Source of the DNA: Mesodorylaimus sp. YZB2_4
Taxonomy: Eukaryota; Nematoda; Enoplea; Dorylaimida; Dorylaimidae
NCBI GenBank assembly: GCA_030248295.1
Contig: JASANH010000209.1
Location: forward strand, 930,001-994,000
Length of the DNA: 64,000 nt
Direction: 5' to 3'
Shown: positions 10,445 to 20,777 of the stretch, piece by piece
Layout: each line of letters opens with the position of its first letter
Numbering within the stretch: position 1 is the stretch's first letter
The notes under the pieces: model-generated
Seen by the model: only the letters and a program-made list of their open reading frames with translations
Database searches by the model: none
Told to the model about the DNA's origin: nothing
Translations under genes and position numbers: made by a program

Positions 10445-10854
10445 TCAAAGGACATAATTGTAGTGGGTGCATTGTCCGTTCGACGCAATCACTGATGGGC
10501 AGTTCGGGCATGCGTCGAGGACTGACCATGTGAACAGCTCGCACTTGTGATCATTGCAAGTTCCCACATTCAATTTGAAGTTGAAACTTCGACGCCAATT
10601 TCTGTTCGTGCAGGCGTTGGCGCAATCCTGCGGCTGTGAAGCGGGAAATACCTCGATGGGGGTTTCAGTCATACAAATGTTGGTCTTCGTGTAAGTTTGA
10701 TTTGTAACTATGTAAGAGGAACCGATTTTTAGAAATTGCTCTCATTCCCTAGTCTTTGTTGATTACCACAGGGGACAAGAGGACGACAGAGGAGCGGTCT
10801 GCATAGGCAAAGCTGAACTTACGAGTAAATTGGCACAAGGGGGGCAAATTAAAC
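10445..10854 (-). pseudogene. Truncated C-type lectin-PAN gene (copy D)
   Basis: The last exon (10707..10445) is intact as an open frame, and the last ~30 bp of exon 3 ('TGCCAATTTACTC' before the donor, about 10854..10823) survive. Everything upstream (signal peptide and CTLD) is missing. The exon has also lost a conserved Cys of the PAN-like domain (NWRRSF where all others have NWCRSF). The 3' flank (about 10031-10440) matches that of gene C (about 1125-1500). It is therefore the minus-strand partner in the second tandem unit, broken after duplication. Confidence 0.75.
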
Positions 10855-13800
10855 GACATAAGTCGGGCTGTTTGAACAAGTTATGTGGCCACCAAGGTTG
10901 ATAAGTTAGTGTACCTGCCCATTGTTTTCACGGCTAAACCCTTTTGTTCTCTGCCTCTGCGTATTCATAATCAATAAGGCGCAGCGGGCGTGATTTTATG
11001 CCTGCCTTATGAATGCCTGCCCAAATCTTGTACCTCGTCTAACATAAGCGGTAGGTCAAAAGTTCAAAGCTATATGCTAAATAAATCGTTGCGCCTGCAG
11101 CAGATGCAATTGTAAAGTTCTAAAATACAGTGCAGTACACTTTGAAATCTTTGCAGTTTGCTCAAAAGAGTCCAAAAAATTTGCTCGAGAAGAGAATCGA
11201 ACCCAGAAGTTGTATGACTACATTCAGTATGTTTCTGAGCCCGCCGCGTTTATCATCGAGCTTTGCCAAAAACTCAAGCCACCTCCTTGTCAAAAAGCTG
11301 AAGGCTTCTGTGTGGATTCTGACCTTGAAAAATCTGCGCACAATCTTTCTGATCATACGAAAGCAATGAGTGTCACCTGTGTCAGCATACCGTACTAAAG
11401 ATATACAAGAAAAAACCTTCAATGTTATCAATTAGGAGCCCACTCTGGCCACTTCTCTGCTTTGGAAGGGGACTTTTGGCCGCAATGCCACCCTTGTGCT
11501 CGCCACTGGGTTTATCTCCAGTCCGCCAGGAGCGAAAAGTTCCAATCTTGCACTGCGAAAACACAAAAATGTAAACAAAAAACATGCAAACAAAAAAAAG
11601 GATTGCACGAAGTTTGTAAAGGTACCTTTACCTTACTTTTCAAGGTCGTTGGGGGCCCAAGCCACCAAACACCCCCTGCGGAGGACTTTTGACGCACAGT
11701 TAATGCAATCTGGTTGATGTGCACGAGGGTTCGAACCTTACTAAGCTCAGTTCTTTTTGACTTCTCAAGTAATTCTTTTTTTGTTGTAGAAGCATGAATT
11801 CCTTTTCGTTGATTATTGATTCTGTAATATTTTCCCTCTAATAATTTCAAAAATCACTGTTCTACTTTTTGCGCTGGGTTTCTCGTCGTGTAGACACGAA
11901 GACGTGCAGTCCGTATTCGTGCATATAGTTTGAGACCAAAAAAATCTCAACGATAAATTACGGAGAATAAATAAAAACAACATTATTATAAAAGAAACTG
12001 GCAATCGCCCCGTGTGAGACTGTTTTTCTGCCTTTTGGCATTGTCCAGGTGAGCGCTTACAGTAACCCCAGGCGTAGGAGGGAGGCAGCCGACCGAAGTC
12101 GGCGGGACCAAAACTTTGACTGGAGCAGGCAAGTCTTACGACTACTTCAAGTTGAAACATCAACCCGCCCGGTTGGTGTCTCCCAATTAGGGGCCATCCA
12201 TAAAGGACGTCCAGCCAAAGGGGGTGGGTGGGGGTCAGCGGGACGAGGGGGGGCGGACGCCACTTCACAAAATTGGTGGGAGATATATCGGAAAATTGAC
12301 GTTGACTAATATTCAAGTCATCAAACGTCGATCCAAAGACTCCTCGTCAGATTACTCAGATCGATTATATTCTAGTTTTTCGAAACACTTTTCATCCTTT
12401 GGCTTCTCTTTTTCTGAGGCGGATAAAATTATTGTAATTTGCTATCAGTGTTTTTGTCGCTCTGTAATCACTTCGTTTACTGAACCCTGCACCCGACGGA
12501 GACACGGCACACACTCACCAAGAACAAGGCAGACATTGCCCTTATATACCCCCACAGTAGATCAATTTGCATATATCAACAGATCACCCGTATATCACAG
12601 GAACTGGTCTTCTGAGCCTCTGATTGTACTTTGATCGGGCGACCTGGTGTGTTGACTGGTATCTTACCTTGATAACCGGTAACCGGCGCCAACTTGCTGG
12701 AACTAGGTGGAAGGGTAAACACTACACCCCTTACAGCTCTAATCAGATGTCTTGTGTGATCAAGCCCTCCTCGCGTAGGCGAGGAAGTTGGTCAGCGGTC
12801 AGTCGGTCACCCTGACTTGAGAGAGTTTTGCCGCTGAAACATCATCCCGACCGCTGACCCTTCGCAGGCTTCGACCGAACTGAACTAGGACCAACATTTT
12901 GGAGGCGAACCAGACTAAAGTGGCCGAAGCAGGACCAGCCCGCGAGCCGTCTATCATTCCACACTGATTTACAGTGCAAAAATAGAAAAGTTATCAGTTC
13001 AAAGCTCCTGGTGAAAGGACATTCATAAACTAGGAATCATTGTGGGTGTCTCATGACCTTCACTGCAATCCGAAAAAGCTATTAAGCTGCCTACAACATG
13101 TCCAATTCATACTGACTAGCGGCGATAACTGAGGTTTCTTTATATCGGTTCAGTCTTGGTCTGGTCAGTTCGGGTCCTGGTTCAGCTGCAAAAGCCGGTT
13201 TGGCAGGACCTGGCAGCCAGGGGATTGCTGTCCCCCACTCGAATGGCCGGCTGGCGTCAGGGCTACATCAAATAAATGCTTTTATTTATTTATTTGCTCC
13301 GTCATTGTGAAGAGATGATGCTGAGAATGACAGCGTTGGCTGATTCAACCCTCGGCGAGGGCCCTGATCTGATTCAAGAATTGAGATATATGGGGGGGAG
13401 GATGTGTTTGACACTACGCCCTCATCAGCCTGCCTTCCTGCGAGTCTGTTTTTTCGCTGTCACTGTCTATGACCACTCCAAAACTCAGCAGAACTGACCT
13501 GCATTTAAAGCAGGATTAAATACCAGTTTGGGAGAAAAATTGTGTTCCAATTATATGAAGTATGGTAAAAAATTATTCTTATCGAGCAGAAAGAGCGCAA
13601 AAACTTTTAGTTGCCGATTCGTCAGATGCTAGTCGGATCAGACTGAATACCGATGAATATTTGTCATGGAGGGGGATCCGATGAGGACGAGGGATGGATA
13701 GGGGGGAGGGGGAGTTAAAAACCGCGTTTTTTGAGGACGTCTTTTATGGATGGCCCCCAGGGGAGAGTACCGATAACGCGCTATCACTCGCCATCGCCTG

Positions 13801-15480
13801 CCAGGGACGAAGGTTACAGCACTCACAGATGCGGCACTAGACAGCAGGTCAACGCAAATCGAGAACCAGTCGCCAGTCAATACCTCCACATCGCCCATTG
13901 GTCAGATGAGCACACACATGAGTGCTCCAAATGACAGCACAGAAATAAACGATCTGCTTTGAAAGTGGCTCGAGATCGTCTTCGTCGCTTGTACATCTGC
14001 GAGGACACAGAGCAGACACGCGTCGACGCATGTCCTAGCACGAAGCAGGGTTTGTCCGAGTCTGTTAAAGGATTTACCTGACAGCTTCAGACGTTGGCTT
14101 CCAAAGCATATCCGGATGTGCCTTCACCGAGACACCATGAGTGTAAATCTTCGCTCAGATATTGGTGACACGGTTGCACAGGATCGTAGGGTAACCAGTG
14201 CCAGTGTAACCCTCGTGCCTGGTAGGCCAAGGCGAATTCCCTGGCTAGGCAACGTCAACCCCTCGAGTTGATGTTTCAGCCGTAGGTATAGTCGCAAGAC
14301 TTGCCTTCGGTCGGCCGCCTCCTTCCTACGCCTGCCAGGCTTGCTTACACAAGCAATGGTAAATGGGGAGCGATTAAAGGTGATAAAACTGTGAGTTTCA
14401 TGATCAATGTCATGTGTCCCCGCACAGAAACAAGACACTGTAGGAAACAGTGATGGACAACAATTTTGCCCTGACAAGTGATAGATTCTCAAACAATCAT
14501 ACCAGCCCGAGCGGGGTCAGTCGAGGCACTGTCATAACTTGCCCTCGGACATCAGGGGCAAGATGACTGTGATGAAGAAGACCATGTTTGGCCAGTGTAA
14601 TCAGTGAAGTCTCATTGAGCGAGCCGCAGCCAACATCGACAACTCACAAATCAGGTGTGCGTCAAGCCACGAATCACGTTCGACTTGCCATCCTGAAATT
14701 GCTCATACGAGTGAGTTAAGGCGTCTGCCTCACACACTAGATGCATACGAACACGGGAGGGTTCGACTCCCGCCTGGTAAAAGTTTAATTTTCGATTTGT
14801 GTTAACGCACTCGAGTGCGCTTGAAGTTCTGTCAAAGCACATAAAAATGACCCTGTTTTGAGGCCTAATAAACATTCGTAAGGCGACTTGATGATACGAG
14901 AGGTGTGCAGTGTGGTCAGGTGCGAGGAAGCGTAGTCGAGATGTGAAGTCGACTTGGACATCAGAGTGAGTGGAGGGCATGGGTGTTATGTCCCATTCAG
15001 TACAGATAGGATCGCGAGACAGGCTTACCCTGATGCATAAACCATACATGTGGCGGGGTGACAATCCAACCTTGTCGGACAGCCCTCTGTCAGACAGCAG
15101 AACTAGTCTCTTCTCGAGGTATGGAAATCGTTAACCAACCATTGTCCTTGTCGAGGGCCCGACTCGTGTTCTATTGGTCAAGCACACAACGGAAGTCAAG
15201 ACTGGACGTGAATCTCGCCCAGCAACCAACGCCAAGCCAACGCCATATCTCATGTTTTCTTAATGTCATCCGCTTGAAAATGCCATTGTGTTTTCTGCAC
15301 ATGCTAGGCGTAAAGAGGTTACAAAAGTATCATTCGATACACACGTACAGTTCAGTGAGCACCCCAGCCGAGGTGGGTCGCAGGGTTCTGACAGCATCAG
15401 TCTGCTGTGCTGCAGGGAAAGGTGACGTATCTGCTTGTTTCAGAGAACAACACTATCCCTGAGAAAAAGTGGCAACAAAG
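10855..15480. other. Repeat-rich intergenic DNA
   Basis: No gene recognised in 4.6 kb. Contents: an inverted pair of about 23 bp ('ggggccatccataaaggacgtcc' type) at 12190-12212 and 13735-13757; a repeat family with 'cgtaggagggaggcagccgaccgaag' at 12055-12182 (inverted) and 14200-14352; duplication-unit-2 sequence from about 13870; and a decayed tRNA-headed SINE at 14706-14900 (B-box 'gggttcgactccc'). Several open frames (for example 11813..12316 minus, 14651..15064 minus) have no domain and span repeats. Confidence 0.5.
14200..14352 (-). repeat. Interspersed repeat family R1
   Basis: The block 'cctcgtgcctgg..aggcc..', 'gttgatgtttcagccgtaggtatagtcgcaag', 'cctacgcctgccaggctt' recurs at 34715..34912 (same orientation, more complete, with 'gagagtaatcaatactctc' inside) and inverted at 12055..12182. 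Partial copies occur at 5095-5230, 32260-32330 and 13790-13830. Copies include an imperfect inverted repeat around the 'tcaacccctc.ggttgatg' segment. No coding capacity. Confidence 0.6.
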
Positions 15481-17032
15481 ATGGTCACTATCTTCACTAT
15501 TCTTTTCATCACCGCCTGTTTCATCGGTCACAGTCAAGGTAGTGCAGTGTTGACAGCCCTCTGTCTACTGTAGGAGTCAGCATTCCGTTTACAGCCCTCT
15601 GCACCGTGCCCGAGTGCTCCCGAGAAAAGGGTGTGGTGGATGGCGGCCGATGCTTCTTCATTGTTACATCGAGTCCTGAGTGGGAGAGAGCCTGGGCGAA
15701 ATGCGAGGACAGCGGCGCAATTCTCGCTCAAATACATACTGATAGCGAAATGGAAAAAATCGCTCAACTGTCAGCAGTAAGTTGGTGACTTACTTGCATC
15801 TCCAAAAATCAGACAGTTTCGTTTAGGTCGTTGGCAAAAAGAGACTGAACGTTGCCCTCCGCCGTGACAGTGGGACGGGTGACCCGTGCGCTGTCACGCC
15901 AGACACCACTTTCTGGCATGATTCGACTATGAATGGCTTCAAAATTAGGGCAGGCGACACGTGGATAAGAAATCACATGTGCGGCGAAGGCGACCCTGCA
16001 TTGGACGAGTATTGTATGAGTTGCTGGATAGACACCCCTCAGAACTTTACTTTCCGCGACAGTTTTTGCACCAATGAAAAATTTAACGAGGCTCCCCTGT
16101 GCCAATTTACTCGTAAGTTTAGCATACTGCGGATTGTGCATAAAATTTTAGCGGTACGACCAAAATTCTCAAACTATGCCATAAAACTGGGCCTATGACA
16201 TTAATTTTGCGAAATGAGACACATCGCACCAGCTCCATCACTTTGGGGCCTTTTCTGGTGCGAGAAAAAAAGCCACGCAAATTTAAACTATTTCCCAGGG
16301 AACCAAAAAAACCTTCGATAGACCATTTCACAGATCTAATAGAACTTAAAGTTTGAATTTCCCGCCTATGACAGTTTACATAGATGAAGTATTTCTCACT
16401 TCAAAACCTATGCGCGTCAGGTTCTTAAAACAGAACAGCAACAACTTCTGACCACTTTTTGAAAAGAAAACCAATCAAATCAGGAAAACTGCCAAAAATT
16501 AAACTTCTGCTGATTCGACTTGCGCACAGGCTTTACAGAGGACTTCTATCAATGTAAAAGTGTCATAAGCGGCTTTGAGCGGGTAATTTAAATTTTTCGA
16601 CGTACGAAGCATTCGAAATGGTCTTTACTGTAGGCTAAAAAGAGGGCGTTGTTAAATCGAGTCTTTCAGTGTTGGGTTAAGGCATCTTCCCCGGCACAAT
16701 CCTGGAATTTATCATTTCAAACAAACTGGTCATCAAGAAATAATTCCTAAACAAACTTTTTCGTTTCAGTTAAAGAACAAAGTTACACGAAGAGCAACAT
16801 TTGTATGACTGAAACCCCCATCGAGGTGTTTCCCGCTGCGCAGCCCCAGAATTGCGCCAATGCCTGCACGAACAGAAATTGGTGTCGAAGTTTCAACTTC
16901 AAATTGAATATGGGAACTTGCAATGATCATATGTGCGAGCTGTTCACATGGTCGATCCTCGACGCATGCCCGAACTGCCCATCAGTGATTGCGTCGAACG
17001 GACAATGTACCCACTACAATTACATTCCGTGA
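15481..17032 (+). CDS. Secreted C-type lectin-PAN protein, gene B (4 exons)
   Basis: Tandem copy of the gene at 6629; predicted 269 residues. Exons are 15481..15538, 15574..15776, 15827..16112 and 16770..17032. Introns 1 and 2 (35 and 50 bp) match those of gene A in position and phase, and intron 3 (657 bp) is similar but diverged. Signal peptide MVTIFTILFITACFIGHSQ; CTLD with 'GGRCFFI', 'W..AWAKC', 'FWHDSTMNGF', 'CWIDTP' and 'SFCTNEKF..APLC'; C-terminal PAN/apple-like domain (CANACTNRNWCRSFNF, 'CTHYNYIP'). It lacks the six-residue acidic insertion of gene A. The same PTP-like spacing of all cysteines is kept, so both copies are probably functional. A polyA signal AATAAA lies at 17092. Confidence 0.85.
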
Positions 17033-17091
17033 CGAGTGACAGTATTGTGACTGATCAGAGTGGAAGCACAGTAAATATTGGGTTTTTGAGG

Positions 17092-17097
17092 AATAAA
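17092..17097 (+). terminator. Polyadenylation signal of gene B
   Basis: AATAAA 60 bp after the stop codon. The matching position in gene A reads AATATA. Confidence 0.6.
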
Positions 17098-19268
17098 TAT
17101 AAAGCTACGGGCCAGCGAGGCAAAAATTTCGAGCGCACCACAAAGCTGCGGCTAAAAACTCAATTTTTGATCACGTTATACTTGGCCAAGCGCATCAAAA
17201 ATTCAGAATTTTGAATTCCCGCAAATTTTTCTTTAGTAAGCAGGTTCGAGCTGCTGTGCAAGCCACTGACGGTCTATTTGAGTTGGTCTATTTTTTGGGT
17301 CCACAGACCCAATTACGGCGGTTAGAACAAAGACCAGTTCTTAGACGCTGAAGGTGAACATAAAACCGGTTTTCACAAGGAAAAGACGCACACGGCTAAC
17401 CTGTTTCCACACGGACCAACTAAGGGCTTTAAAACTACAAAGTCAAGGAGTTTGTAACGAACACAAAAAACAAAGACAGCGCCTATTATAATCGGACGCA
17501 GGACAGTCTGCGCAAAGTTGCTGCTTTCGAGCAAGTTTTCTCGAAATTTACAGCGATAATTGAAGTTGATGTCAACGACAATTTTGTAGGCAAAAGCGCG
17601 TTCTATCAAGCAGATATAATTTTAAGGCTTGATTTTTTTGTTCAGTTTTTATCGAAGATTTTTCGTAATTTTTTGCGACTTTTTCGATAAACTTAAAAAC
17701 AGCAGTAAAAACGAAACAAATACAATGAATCGATAAAGCATATTCTTTTCTACAAAATTGTCGCTGACATGAACCCTCGTTATCGCTAAAAATTTCGACA
17801 AAAATTGGCCAAAGACGCAAAACCGCATTTTTATAGGGGCGCGGACACCCGAAAATAATATACGTGCGGAAATTTTTATAACGCGCGGGAAATTATTTTC
17901 CCAATTTTTTTCAAAAATTCCAGGGTCTGGGGGCAAAAATTCGAATTTGCATCCTGATTTTTTACACTATTGCAGCACTAATAAGTATGCTTTAAATGTT
18001 TTTTTTGCAAAATTACTTTTCTGAAATCGAAATATTTCGCACAATCTGATGTTTTTAAAGTAAACTTCCCGAGGAAAAAGTCCGCTATCAATTAATTCCT
18101 AGTAAACTCGCTCAAGTAAACGTCATCTCTCAAGGAATGAAGGCTGAAAGCTTTCCTGCCGATCAAAATGATGAGAAGTTTTGATTTCTGGGAAATACAT
18201 CCTGGGAAAAGGAAGGTAATTCCAAGTTTTTCCTGATTTGGACTATAAATTCTGATTTTCCCATGCATTTCTCTGATTTCGCTAGAAAACTGCGGAAATC
18301 TGTAAGTGCCAGGAAAACCCGGGAGAATCGGGGAAAAAAGAATTTTGTAGATACATTTAGGAAAACTGAGACAGCATTTCAAGGCTCAAATTTGCGACAT
18401 CTTCGCCTTTTCTTGGTAGCTATTGGTCATTCGGGCAGACAGTAATCAGTCAAAATTGATTTAGTTGCCGCGTGACAGTGAGAAAAAAATTAGGGAAAAA
18501 ATACAATTTTTGCTTTTATAAAATCATGGAAAAGCATTTTCCCCTGTTTTACAGGATTCTCACGGACTTTCAAAATTGAAAAAAAAGGCTATTCTACGGC
18601 TCCTAATAAGCACAAACTTCAAAACTTTTGGCGGGAAAAAGAAAAACAGTTTTGGCTGTTCCACTCGTTACATTCACAAGCAGATTCAGAGAAATTTTAA
18701 GAATCCGTGCATTAGATTTTATTTGATTGAAGTTGTAACCATTTACAGCGCCCATAAAATGACCAGCGATTCGGACGATGCACGACTTGACCTTCCAGTA
18801 ACTGTTCGAAATTCGGATTCGCACGGATGGCTCAAATGGACGATCGCGCGCACACACATGCGAAAATGTCATAAGTGTGTACCACTGCATAAACGCGGGA
18901 ATTCAAAAGTGGAACAAGCGAGGCAAAAATTATGACAACGCAAATCCAAGGCAAATTAAGGCTTATTGGGCAGAAAATGCAGAATTCAGGCTTTTCAGGC
19001 TGGGGACTGAAAATCAGGCTTTTTTCAGGCTTCCGTAGGAGCCCTGCAAGTTCTAGCGATAAGCGATTTTACTGAATAATCGGACGCCCAACTGTCCAAC
19101 TGCCAATCTTACTAAAAACTTGCAGTGTTGAATGCGGCCCGACTTTGCCTCAATTATTTTACTACTGAGCAAAAATTGATGACTATCAAAAGCAAATTAC
19201 AATAAACAGCAGTGACCAAGAATCGAGTATAAATCAAACTAGCACCTGGGCAGGGAAGACGGAGGCCG
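17098..19268. other. AT-rich intergenic DNA with a fold-back element
   Basis: No gene recognised. It contains the fold-back element at 17515..17822 and several copies of the word 'gaattcccgc'/'ggaaattattttcccaa' common to transposon debris. About 18500-19060 is low-complexity and A-rich. The end includes the presumed 3' UTR of the minus-strand carrier gene. Confidence 0.45.
17515..17822. mobile_element. Fold-back MITE, copy 1
   Basis: Left arm 'cagcgataattgaagttgatgtca..gacaattttgtag' is the imperfect inverse of the right arm 'ctacaaaattgtcgctgacat...ttatcgctaaaaatttcga'. Arms are about 65-80 bp. A second copy with the same arms is at 35465..35790. No protein; probable miniature inverted-repeat element of unknown superfamily. 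Confidence 0.6.
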
Positions 19269-20324
19269 TCAGTGATAGACAGGCTGGCCCTTGCCGAACA
19301 AGTACCTCTGAAAGAGTTCGTAGCCCGCGTTCGTCAAACCCCAGGTCAAAAGGCTGCGAGTGAAATTCAAACTAACTCCCCGATACAATTGGCCAACCGA
19401 AAAATCCCTTTCCTTGAGTATTTTGTGGAGGACGGCGAAGGGGGTCTCGAATTCGCCCCCTAACCGACTCTGCATTCTGGCCTTGACTACGTTGACCGGG
19501 TAGAAGAGGGTGGATATGGATGCTCCCATGACCGCACCGCTGACGAAATCGGCCACCAAATGTCGATTAGCACTGATCTCTTTGGCACTCGTTCGATCGG
19601 CGTGCAATATGAATTCTTTGAGCGGATTTCGAAAGGCGAAAAAAAACACGTTCGACATCCCGTTTCGGAACATAATCGTCGTCAATCCTCGATAATATTC
19701 GCGAATTCCGTACGGTCTTAACCCTCTTTTCAATGCGTCTTGAGAATTTTTAATTTCGGCGTGATATTTCGAATTTTGCATTAAAATTTGGACTCGTTCG
19801 AACGGAGTCAATGCAATAGCTTCGGTAATACCGGCTAGAAAAGCAGCCGTTGCGTGGCACAATGTGAATGTGTGTCGACGAGGGTGACTCGATTCGGAAT
19901 CGCTTCGTCGACCACCCGAATATCGACACCCTAGCAATCGTCGATATTCGTCGTACATGCCGAACATGACCGATCGCGATGCCCCTTTTTGCATCAATGG
20001 AAATAATAAACCTCGATAAATAAATCGAAGACCCTCTTGTTTCAATTGTGCCAACGACTGGCTGGTTGTGATTCCCAATAATTGCTGACGGAATATTAAT
20101 TTGTTCAGGGGATACGTAATATTCGTCTCGACCACGGCCGCCCCCAATCCACACACGAAATCCTGGTAGGCTGGGTGATCGTGATGGCCGACGCAGACTG
20201 GCAGTGCGGGACCGTCGACACCGACCAGCGAGTCGACGATGACTTGCGACGAGGAGGAGAGCAGAACGACCAGAGGAGACTCGCTCGTCGACGCCCCTTC
20301 TTCGGGCTCCCTCCTCAATGACAT
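19269..20324 (-). CDS. SLC25A51-like: Mitochondrial NAD+ carrier, SLC25A51/52-like
   Basis: A single-exon, 351-residue mitochondrial carrier for the inner membrane. The body aligns by eye with human SLC25A51 (MCART1), which imports NAD+ into the matrix: 'YPLNKLIFRQQLLGI', 'L.QEGLRFIYRGLLFPLMQK', 'TPFERVQILMQ', 'YYRGLTTIMFRNGMSN..FF', 'FYPVNVVKARMQS.LGGEF' and 'FTRSLLTWGLTNAGYE'. The three repeats each keep a carrier signature, with an unusual first one (PLNKLIF in place of Px[DE]xx[KR]), which is a known trait of this subfamily. An N-terminal extension of about 50 residues and a Ser/Arg-rich insertion near residue 135 lengthen it beyond the ~300-residue family norm; a later start cannot be excluded. 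It is transcribed divergently from EF1B delta. Confidence 0.88.
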   Translation of the reverse strand: MSLRREPEEGASTSESPLVVLLSSSSQVIVDSLVGVDGPALPVCVGHHDHPAYQDFVCGLGAAVVETNITYPLNKLIFRQQLLGITTSQSLAQLKQEGLRFIYRGLLFPLMQKGASRSVMFGMYDEYRRLLGCRYSGGRRSDSESSHPRRHTFTLCHATAAFLAGITEAIALTPFERVQILMQNSKYHAEIKNSQDALKRGLRPYGIREYYRGLTTIMFRNGMSNVFFFAFRNPLKEFILHADRTSAKEISANRHLVADFVSGAVMGASISTLFYPVNVVKARMQSRLGGEFETPFAVLHKILKERDFSVGQLYRGVSLNFTRSLLTWGLTNAGYELFQRYLFGKGQPVYH

Positions 20325-20777
20325 TCTCGATCACACTTGGCTCGTCCGAAATCGAATTATTTTGAACTCATCAAAGACAATCACAAAATAATGCATAGCT
20401 TATCATAAGAACGGCGAAATGCACTGTTTGCCAAGTTTAACCAACAGCGGTAAAAGTATATTTCAGATATAAAAAATAAAATGTTGGGAGATTGCGATAA
20501 TAGCTAAAAATCTGTTTTTTACAATGAGTTTTCAAAATGATGATAATAATATTTTGTAATTTCAAAAAATTATCTGGTAATTCTGCATTAATTTATTTAT
20601 CCGAATCTTAACTTTACCTTAGAAGAATGAGTTAGCCGTGAAATGTCTACATGTTGTGAAAGTGCAGTCTCGTCGATTTCTGATCCCCGATTTATTCATT
20701 TCCTCGCTTTCTCGCCCTCCAGAACTTCTGTTCTCTCAAATTTAGTCGTGTAATTAGCAATTATCAGCAGTGCAATC
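20325..20777. promoter_or_regulatory. Shared divergent promoter region (SLC25A51-like / EF1B delta)
   Basis: Only 453 bp separate the two start codons, so both 5' UTRs and promoters lie here. The middle is AT-rich and no TATA box stands out. A pyrimidine-rich 'ctttctcgccctccagaacttctgttctctcaaattt' stretch (about 20706-20742) precedes the EF1B delta start. This could be its transcription start zone or an upstream acceptor. Confidence 0.5.
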
